In this document: piece after piece, positions 56,865 through 64,000 of the stretch
Layout: the number at the start of each line of letters is the position of its first letter
Position numbering within the stretch: the first letter of the stretch is position 1
Source of the DNA: an uncultured Alphaproteobacteria bacterium
GTDB taxonomy: Bacteria; Pseudomonadota; Alphaproteobacteria; Caulobacterales; Caulobacteraceae
Length of the DNA: 64,000 nt
Direction of reading: 5' to 3'
Assembly (NCBI GenBank): GCA_903822175.1
Contig: CAIJOB010000040.1
Coordinates: 286,059-350,058 of the forward strand
The notes under the pieces: model-generated
The model's input: only the letters and a program-made list of their open reading frames with translations
What the model was told of the DNA's origin: nothing
The model's database searches: none
Position numbers and translations under genes: made by a program

Positions 56865-57269
56865 ATGCAGTGGTCCATGCCTCCTCGCGTGCTTCAGGTG
56901 GTCGCCGTCGTGATCGGCCTGATCTCCGTCTCCGCCTTCGCCGCGGGCGTCATCAACGCGCCCTCACGCGGCCGGATGCCGGGCGAAAAGGTCGCGGGCC
57001 AGGCGGGCGGCGCGGCGCTGGTCGCCACCGACGCCACCCCGCTAGGCGCCGACCGCATCGAAGGCGCCACCCAGGCCCGCGAACTGACGCCCGAGGAAAA
57101 GGAAAAGCTCGAGGCCGACAAGGAGGCCAAGCAGGAGGCCGACGAAGCCGTCAAGGCCGCCGCCGCCACCGCGCCGCCCGGCGTCATCGCCGCGCCTGCG
57201 CCCGCCGCGGCCAGCCCGGCCCAGGCCGCCGCCGCGCCGGCCCCGCCGCCAGACGAAGCGCCCCACTGA
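56865..57269 (+). CDS. single-pass membrane protein of unknown function
   Basis: The 134-residue protein has one membrane segment near the N terminus (VLQVVAVVIGLISVSAFAAGV), a charged helical middle (LTPEEKEKLEADKEAKQEADEAVK) likely to form a coiled coil, and a low-complexity Ala/Pro tail. I recognise no domain. It is divergent from ftsK and might be controlled by the same CtrA box. It is probably a real gene given the clean start and codon pattern. Confidence 0.6.
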   Translation: MQWSMPPRVLQVVAVVIGLISVSAFAAGVINAPSRGRMPGEKVAGQAGGAALVATDATPLGADRIEGATQARELTPEEKEKLEADKEAKQEADEAVKAAAATAPPGVIAAPAPAAASPAQAAAAPAPPPDEAPH

Positions 57270-57272
57270 GCC

Positions 57273-57417
57273 GTCTCCCCTCCCCGTTCCGGGGAAGGTG
57301 GCGAGCGAAGCGAGACGGGTGGGGAGGTCGCGTTCAGGCGCTGACTCAGCACCCCGGCCCACACTTCCCCACCCTGATCGCTGCGCGATCTGTCCCTCCC
57401 CGGAACGGGGAGGGGGA
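57273..57417. repeat. long palindromic intergenic repeat (copy 11)
   Basis: The arms GTCTCCCCTCCCCGTTCCGG and CCGGAACGGGGAGGGGGAC pair. It has CCTGATCGCTGCGCGATCTG in common with copy 3, and GACTC at 57343-57347. It fills the gap between convergent genes. Confidence 0.85.
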
Positions 57418-58293
57418 CTACGCCACGCCGTTCTTCTTGAAGAAGGCCAGCATCCTGGCCCAGCCGTCCTTGGCCGCGTCGGCGTTGAAGCTGGCGCGGT
57501 AGTCGGCCAGGAAGCCGTGGTCGGCATTGGGATAGACGATGATCTCGTCCTTGCGGCCTGCCGCCGCCAGGGCGGCGCGCATGTCCTCGACGTCCTTCTG
57601 CGGGATTCCCTTGTCCAGCGCGCCGTAGAGGCCCAGCACCGGGGCCTTCAGCTCGGCCACCGCCTCGATCGGCGCCTTGCGCGGATAGGCGCCGGCCTTC
57701 AGCGGGCCGTACCAGGCGACGCCGGCCTTGAACTCCGGGAAGGTCTCGCAGCAGCGCCAGGTCGCCCCGCCGCCCCAGCAGAAGCCGGTCACGCCCAACC
57801 GCTTCATGTCGGCGTAGGGCTGCGCGGCGAGGAATTTCAGGGAGGCTGTGGTGTCGCCCAGCACCTGCGGCTCGGGCTGCGCCTTGACGATGTCCATGAT
57901 CACCTTGAAGTCGGTGGTCTTCGACGGGTCGCCCGCGCGGACGAAGAGGTCGGGGGCCAGCGCCACATAGCCGGCCTTCGCCAGGCGCCGGCAGATGTCC
58001 TTCACCCACTCGTGCACCCCGAAGATCTCGGAATTGACGAACACCACCGGGTGTTTCCCCCCCTTTGCCTTAGAGGGGGCGGCGGGGCGCGCCAGGAAGC
58101 CGGGGATCTTGCGGTCGGCGGTCTGGATGTCGACGGTCTCGGTGAGGATGCCGACGGTGTCGGTGGTGATCGGCTCAGCGTCCACGGAGAAGGCGGCGAC
58201 CGCGTAGCCGCCGGCCAGCGCGGTGGCCAGCGAGCGCCGCGTCATCGGCCGCTCGCCGACCCAGTTGCCGTCGGCCCGGATGAAACTGACCAT
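57418..58293 (-). CDS. dienelactone hydrolase family protein, exported
   Basis: The 291-residue alpha/beta hydrolase has the Cys nucleophile in VTGFCWGGGATW, Asp in LYGALDKGI, and His in ADHGFLADYR, the triad of dienelactone hydrolases. The N terminus (ERPMTRRSLATALAGGYAVAAF) has a twin-arginine-like signal, so export by Tat is possible. Substrates range from dienelactones to esters and cannot be named here. It is divergent from dnaK with a 366-base gap. Confidence 0.88.
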   Translation of the reverse strand: MVSFIRADGNWVGERPMTRRSLATALAGGYAVAAFSVDAEPITTDTVGILTETVDIQTADRKIPGFLARPAAPSKAKGGKHPVVFVNSEIFGVHEWVKDICRRLAKAGYVALAPDLFVRAGDPSKTTDFKVIMDIVKAQPEPQVLGDTTASLKFLAAQPYADMKRLGVTGFCWGGGATWRCCETFPEFKAGVAWYGPLKAGAYPRKAPIEAVAELKAPVLGLYGALDKGIPQKDVEDMRAALAAAGRKDEIIVYPNADHGFLADYRASFNADAAKDGWARMLAFFKKNGVA

Positions 58294-58659
58294 GGAGCGC
58301 CCCTCTAGGTTCGAATGATCGGCGACCCTGCCCCCGCGCCCGGCCCACTGTCAAAGCCATGAATCCAACCTTTGCGGCCATGCGAGTCCGGGCCGCTCGG
58401 CCCGTTAACGGCCTGCGGCGGATCTTCTGTTAGAGTCATGTGCTTGGTGAGATTGGAGACTTTCACCCTTGCGAGTGCGTCCGGTTTCCCCATATCGGCT
58501 GGCATCGAAGGGTTCGGCGAGAGTAAACCTCTGCTGCGGAACCCGGGCTACCAGATCGACCCCATATACCTAGGCAACCTGGGGACGTTGCAAGACCGAG
58601 GCGCTTCACTAGAAGGCTTCCCCGTAGCGTCCGCCAACAAGGAGCGAGCTAGACTCTCA
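58294..58659 (+). other. dnaK upstream region
   Basis: This 366-base gap contains the sigma-32-type promoter at 58468-58495 and a second -10-like CCCCATATA at 58560-58568. The transcript leader is about 160 bases. The ribosome binding site is weak: AAGGAG lies about 15 bases ahead of the ATG. I see no gene here. Confidence 0.6.
58468..58495 (+). promoter_or_regulatory. sigma-32 heat-shock promoter of dnaK
   Basis: The -35 CTTGCGA and the -10 CCCCATAT are separated by 13 bases, matching the sigma-32 consensus (CTTGAAA, 13-15 bases, CCCCATNT) very closely. It reads toward dnaK 165 bases away. Heat-shock control of dnaKJ by RpoH is known in Caulobacter. Confidence 0.82.
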
Positions 58660-60591
<1,932 letters not shown>

Positions 60592-60673
60592 CAACGCGCC
60601 CCATGGCGGCTCTGAGCGACTTTTGCGAAGAGATCGCCACTGGGGACGTCGCCGCCGCTTCTGCGCGACTAGG

Positions 60674-60736
60674 GACCCCCGCCCGCTCGACCACGCCCTA
60701 CATGGGTTTTAGGTCTTGTAGCCGGGCGGGGGTTTT
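60674..60736 (+). terminator. possible dnaK terminator/attenuator with long loop
   Basis: An 11-bp perfect stem (ACCCCCGCCCG with CGGGCGGGGGT) encloses a 38-base loop and is followed by TTTT. It lies about 80 bases after dnaK and 60 before dnaJ. It could lower dnaJ expression relative to dnaK. Confidence 0.5.
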
Positions 60737-60796
60737 CCCACCTTCCCAACAGACACACATCACGGCACACCTACAGCTTGGCCGTACGGCGGATTG

Positions 60797-61951
60797 ATGC
60801 GCGACTATTACGAAATCCTCGGTGTTGAGCGGAGCTGCGACGCGGACGGCCTGAAGGCCTCCTTCCGCAAGCTCGCCATGGAACACCATCCCGACCGCAA
60901 CGCCGGCTGCACGGAGTCCGAGGGGCGGTTCAAGGAAATCAACGAGGCCTATTCGATCCTGTCGGATCCGCAGAAGCGCGCCGCCTATGACCGCTTCGGC
61001 CATGCCGGCGTGAACGGCGGCGGCGGCGGCGGTGGGGCCCAGTTCAACGACGTGGGCGACATCTTCAACGAGGTGTTCGGCGACGTCTTTGGCGACATGT
61101 TCGGCGGCGGGCGCCGGGGCGGGCAGCAGCGCTCGGGTCCCAGCCGCGGCCAGGACCTGCGCTACGACCTGGAGATCACGCTGGAGCAGGCCTACGCCTC
61201 GGCCGAGGTGGAGATCACCGTCCCCGCCGCGCTGACCTGCGAGACCTGCACGGGTTCGGGCGCCAAGCCCGGGACTACGCCCACCACCTGCAACGCCTGC
61301 GGCGGCCAGGGCCGGGTGCGCGCCACCCAGGGCTTCTTCTCCATCGAGCGCGCCTGCCCGCGCTGCGGCGGCTCCGGCCGTCTGGTGCTCGACCCCTGCG
61401 CCGACTGCCACGGCATGGGCCAGGTGCGGCGTGAGCGGACACTCAGCGTGCGCATTCCGGCCGGCGTCGACGATGGCGCCCGCATCCGCCTGGCCGGCGA
61501 AGGCGACGGCGGCCAGCGCGGCGGTCCGCGTGGCGATCTCTACATCTTCATTTCTGTGAAGCCGCACGAGCTGTTCGAACGCGACGGCCTGGACCTGCTC
61601 TGCACCGTGCCGGTGCCGATGGCGGTGGCGGCGCTGGGCGGCGAGATCGAGGCCCCCTGCCTGATGGGCGGCGAGAACTGCGACGGAAACTGCAAGCTGC
61701 CGGTCAAGGTCCCCGAGGGCGCCCAGACCGGCAAGATGGTGCGCCTGAAGGGCAAGGGCATGCCCTCGCTCCGCTCCCGCGACCGGGGCGATCTGGTGGT
61801 CGAGCTGTTCGTCGAGACGCCCAGCAAGCTCACCGCCCGCCAAAAGGAGCTGCTGCGCGAATTCTCCGGCCTCTGCGGCGACGCCCAGCATCCCAAGAAC
61901 GCCAACTTCGCCGGCAAGGCCAAGACCTTCTGGGACAGCGTCAAGGGCTAG
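60797..61951 (+). CDS. dnaJ: co-chaperone DnaJ (Hsp40)
   Basis: The 384-residue protein has the J domain (residues 1-70) with HPD in EHHPDRNAG, a Gly-rich stretch (about 75-110), and four zinc repeats [24 protein letters not shown] and CADCHGMG (about 150-210). The substrate-binding C-terminal domains follow. The start is the ATG directly after TTG; the TTG was not used. It stimulates DnaK ATPase. Confidence 0.97.
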   Translation: MRDYYEILGVERSCDADGLKASFRKLAMEHHPDRNAGCTESEGRFKEINEAYSILSDPQKRAAYDRFGHAGVNGGGGGGGAQFNDVGDIFNEVFGDVFGDMFGGGRRGGQQRSGPSRGQDLRYDLEITLEQAYASAEVEITVPAALTCETCTGSGAKPGTTPTTCNACGGQGRVRATQGFFSIERACPRCGGSGRLVLDPCADCHGMGQVRRERTLSVRIPAGVDDGARIRLAGEGDGGQRGGPRGDLYIFISVKPHELFERDGLDLLCTVPVPMAVAALGGEIEAPCLMGGENCDGNCKLPVKVPEGAQTGKMVRLKGKGMPSLRSRDRGDLVVELFVETPSKLTARQKELLREFSGLCGDAQHPKNANFAGKAKTFWDSVKG

Positions 61952-62022
61952 CGCCTCTCAAGGCTTTCGAAGCCGTAACTTGACCGTGGGCGCGGCGCGC
62001 CGGAAGCATCCCGATCTCGCCT

Positions 62023-62643
62023 GTGTCGTGGGGTCGGATTGTGGACGAATTCTCAGAACCCTACCGCCGGCACTGGACCGACTATGCGGCGACCTTCGTC
62101 GCGCTCGCGGTGTCGGTGATCTCGCTCTGGGTCGCCATTGCCACGGAAAAGGCCAACCAGAAGATGGTCGACGCCAACTACCGGATGGTGGCCGCCGCCT
62201 CGTGGCCGTTCCTGCAGCTGGAATCCGGCAACAATTCGGACGACGGAAAACACCGGATCACCCTGGAGTTGGAGAATGCCGGCGTCGGGCCCGCGAAGAT
62301 TCACAGCATCGAGATCTTCTGGCGCGGCAAGGCCTATCCGTCGTCGCAGGCGCTCCTGAGGGCCTGCTGCGTCTCGGCGCAGAAGACGCCCTGGTCAAGC
62401 GGGACGCTTCCCGTCCGCGACGTCGTGCTGCGGGCGGGCGACCGGCGGCAGTTTCTGCGGCTCGATCTGACGCCCGACAACAAGCCGCTGTGGATGGCGT
62501 TTGACCAGGTCAGGCAGAACGAACTCAGCTATCGCGCCTGCTACTGCTCGGTCTTCGACGAGTGCTGGATCAGCACGCTCACCACGAGCGCTGTTCGGCC
62601 TGTGAAGGCCTGTCCGATTCCGGCCACGTCCTACTATCAGTGA
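62023..62643 (+). CDS. membrane-anchored protein of unknown function
   Basis: The 206-residue protein has one membrane segment near the N terminus (WTDYAATFVALAVSVISLWVAIATE). A periplasmic or cytosolic part follows with WPFLQLESGNNSDDGKHRITLELENAGVGPAKIHSIEIFWRGKAYPS, a beta-sandwich-like opening. Five cysteines cluster near 115 and 170-190. Candidate GTG starts are 62023 and 62041. I recognise no family. Confidence 0.6.
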   Translation: MSWGRIVDEFSEPYRRHWTDYAATFVALAVSVISLWVAIATEKANQKMVDANYRMVAAASWPFLQLESGNNSDDGKHRITLELENAGVGPAKIHSIEIFWRGKAYPSSQALLRACCVSAQKTPWSSGTLPVRDVVLRAGDRRQFLRLDLTPDNKPLWMAFDQVRQNELSYRACYCSVFDECWISTLTTSAVRPVKACPIPATSYYQ

Positions 62644-62712
62644 GGCGTGTTCGGAGCGGGATCGTTTGCGGGCCGCAAGGCTTTCCGCTAGAGGAAGCGT
62701 CCGCTGGAACAA

Positions 62713-62789
62713 GCACCCGTAGCTCAGCTGGATAGAGCGTTGCCCTCCGAAGGCAAAGGTCACACGTTCGAATCGTGTCGGGTGCGCCA
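62713..62789 (+). tRNA. tRNA-Arg (CCG)
   Basis: The cloverleaf is complete: acceptor GCACCCG with CGGGTGC, D-arm TAGCTCAGCTGGATAGAGC, anticodon stem-loop TTGCCCTCCGAAGGCAA with anticodon CCG, T-arm CACACGTTCGAATCGTGTG-like, and encoded CCA. It reads CGG. tRNA 3' ends are frequent integration sites for mobile elements, and accessory genes follow directly. Confidence 0.97.
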
Positions 62790-62890
62790 ACAAATTCAAT
62801 GACTTATCGCGACTATGGGCCTGCTTGATGCGACCCGTGTCACCACCAAGTCACCACCGCCCATCAATTTCAGCGTTTAGGTGCACCGAG

Positions 62891-63472
62891 ATGCCTGAGC
62901 CGGAACATTCGAATGACCGCGACCGTACCGCGGCGCAGCTGGTCGGGCCGCGCAGCAAACAGAGCCGTAAACTGCCGACATTTCTCGGCGAGCTCGGTGA
63001 GCCGATTCAGCTACGCGCCGGTCAAGGCCTAGCCGGAGCAAGCCCACCCGAGCATTTCGATGAGTACGTCGAATCGGAGAGGGCGAGGAAACTCGCCCTA
63101 CTCGCGAAGGCGTACGGGTGCGAAGTCGATGGTGATATTTTCTGGATGTCTCTGTGCCTAGAACTCGCAAACGACCTTGTTCCGGGATTCAGAGTCGCTG
63201 GTCCGATCGGTGACAGGTACAACGGCACGGTCGGTAGGGGACACCCTAGCGGAGACCGATTGGACGACTACCGAGTCCTGACCGCCGTAAGAGCTCAGCA
63301 GTCCAAGCACCGCGGCAACGTCGCGGCGACCTGCCGGGCCCTCTGCGGGGAAGGCGCTGAATTCGCGGGTCGCAGCCCCCTCACGCTCGAGCGCATTTAC
63401 CGTCGGCATACGATAGACCCTGTCCCTACCGCGGTCGCCCTTGCGAGGGAAATCACGTCCGGCCCACCGTAA
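62891..63472 (+). CDS. unrecognised accessory-region protein
   Basis: The 193-residue protein starts at ATG 62891; an in-frame upstream start at 62825 is less likely because its codons look non-coding. It is soluble and basic-acidic mixed, with blocks FLGELGEPIQLRAGQGL, YVESERARKLALLAKAYGCEVDGDIFWMSLCLELANDLVPGFRV and YRVLTAVRAQQSKHRGNVAATCRALCGEG. Codon use is richer in A and T than in the core genes upstream. No family is recognised. It probably belongs to an integrated element starting at tRNA-Arg. Confidence 0.5.
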   Translation: MPEPEHSNDRDRTAAQLVGPRSKQSRKLPTFLGELGEPIQLRAGQGLAGASPPEHFDEYVESERARKLALLAKAYGCEVDGDIFWMSLCLELANDLVPGFRVAGPIGDRYNGTVGRGHPSGDRLDDYRVLTAVRAQQSKHRGNVAATCRALCGEGAEFAGRSPLTLERIYRRHTIDPVPTAVALAREITSGPP

Positions 63473-63588
63473 TCCTGAACTTATTGTGACAAGATCGGCA
63501 TCTATCGGGCACCGTCTTACGCGCCGATTTTTCCCATCTAGTTGCCTGTCCTCGCCGGTGATTTCCCCGGCTATGAGGAGCAAGCACT

Positions 63589-63831
63589 ATGGAGCCGAAA
63601 CCAGACACGCCTGAAGCACCGCTTCGCGGCGATACCCGCTTTGCCGCACAATACGTCCATTCGAGCACGTCTCGTCTGGAGAAGCTCCGCTGCTTCGGCG
63701 GAGGACCACCCTTCTACAAGCTCGGGCGTCGCGTTATCTACGACCGCTCGGACCTCGACGCGTGGCTCAGAATGCAGAAGCGCCGCTCGACGTCCGACAC
63801 CGGGCCCAGCACCACCGCTCAAGTCAAATAG
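63589..63831 (+). CDS. AlpA/excisionase-type helix-turn-helix protein
   Basis: The 80-residue protein has the HTH_17 pattern: RFAAQYVHSSTSRLEKLRCFGGGPPFYKLGRRVIYDRSDLDAWLRMQKRR. The GPPF-x-K-x-G-R-x-V-x-Y-x2-x-DLD-x-W form is typical of phage and ICE excisionase or AlpA-like regulators. GAGGAG lies eight bases before the ATG. Such proteins help excise elements or switch on their genes, which fits the place after tRNA-Arg. Confidence 0.8.
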   Translation: MEPKPDTPEAPLRGDTRFAAQYVHSSTSRLEKLRCFGGGPPFYKLGRRVIYDRSDLDAWLRMQKRRSTSDTGPSTTAQVK

Positions 63832-63861
63832 GGACCGTCCGACCGCGGACGGCCCCGTCAC

Positions 63862-64000
63862 AACCATGCCCGATACCACGAGAGCCTGGGCAACGTGACG
63901 CCGGCAGACGCCTACTTCGGCCGAGCCGCCGACATCCTGCGCCAGCGGGCCCACATCAAACGCCAGACCATCGAACATCGGCGCTTGCAGCACCGCAAAA
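63862..64000 (+). pseudogene. IS3-type transposase integrase, C-terminal remnant (5'-truncated, cut by window end)
   Basis: The frame reads N-H-A-R-Y-H-E-S-L-G-N-V-T-P-A-D-A-Y-F-G-R followed by AADILRQRAHIKRQTIEHRRLQHRK. This is the conserved end of IS3-family integrase (rve) transposases. Homology stops abruptly at about 63862, with no DDE part upstream, so it is a fragment left by deletion or insertion. The 3' end may continue outside the window. Confidence 0.8.

Noticed and set aside
58560..58568. Second sigma-32 -10-like box CCCCATATA taken as a separate promoter
   Set aside because: No CTTG-type -35 lies 13-15 bases upstream, so it is mentioned only as a possible secondary start.
62790..62890. 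An integrase start or att repeat directly after tRNA-Arg
   Set aside because: No second copy of the tRNA 3' end and no integrase motif were found in the window, so no att site is annotated.

Overview
The window looks like chromosomal DNA of an alphaproteobacterium of the Caulobacteraceae, most like Phenylobacterium or Caulobacter. The reasons are very high GC by eye, the order hemE-hemH-hemJ-rho-mnmE-mnmG-rsmG-parA-parB-holA-lptE-leuS, PEPxxWA-CTERM surface proteins, an NtrZ-like periplasmic protein, Caulobacter-type parS sites and CtrA boxes, and long palindromic intergenic repeats, several of which carry a GANTC (CcrM) site. Genus and species are inferred from this synteny, not from any search.

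Left part (1-20433): a KTSC fragment, a MAPEG membrane protein and a DUF4337 protein; two paralogous PEP-CTERM proteins around tRNA-Gly(GCC) and a DUF6065 protein; a run with a tRNA-editing protein, a CnoX-type thioredoxin-TPR protein, a Lon-N domain protein, Trm112 and a sphingosine-phosphate-lyase-like PLP enzyme; a minus-strand fabA-fabB-fabI-ubiH-like cluster; a 2-hydroxyacid dehydrogenase, a ThiF/MoeB protein and endonuclease III; then adenosine kinase and the tightly overlapping hisB-hisH-hisA-hisF-hisE operon.

Middle part (20434-51821): smr-mltA-timA on minus and secB on plus, then the minus-strand unit ppsR-maf-aroE-coaE-dnaQ. This unit points away from a 514-bp gap (27343-27856), and hemE-hemH-hemJ-rho-mnmE-mnmG-rsmG-parA-parB points away in the other direction. 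The gap lies between the ppsR (RP001-type) gene and hemE, the known location of Caulobacter Cori. It holds two perfect TTAA-N7-TTAA CtrA boxes, two near-consensus DnaA boxes and several TCCCCA hexamers, so I call it the replication origin. Two perfect parS sites (32309-32324 and 35124-35139) lie 5-8 kb away on the parAB side. Beyond parB come holA, lptE, leuS, a DUF3576 lipoprotein, ntrZ, a ThiE-like protein, a YggS-type PLP protein, an L,D-transpeptidase, a 25-codon small ORF and a response regulator that is probably CenR.

Right part (50938-64000): exonuclease III, LolA, a secreted RNase T2, an ArsR-SRPBCC pair behind a perfect palindromic operator, ftsK with a near-perfect CtrA box, a dienelactone hydrolase and a dnaK-dnaJ unit with an excellent sigma-32 promoter. 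After tRNA-Arg(CCG) at 62713-62789 the base composition drops. Two accessory genes, one encoding an AlpA/excisionase-like HTH protein, and a 5'-truncated IS3-type transposase remnant mark the start of a probable integrated element that runs out of the window.

Most of the window is core housekeeping sequence. The parts most worth a second look are the predicted origin with its parS sites, the family of eleven intergenic palindromes (two of them directly beside the parS sites), the 25-codon ORF with its own ribosome binding site and terminator, and the tRNA-Arg island edge.
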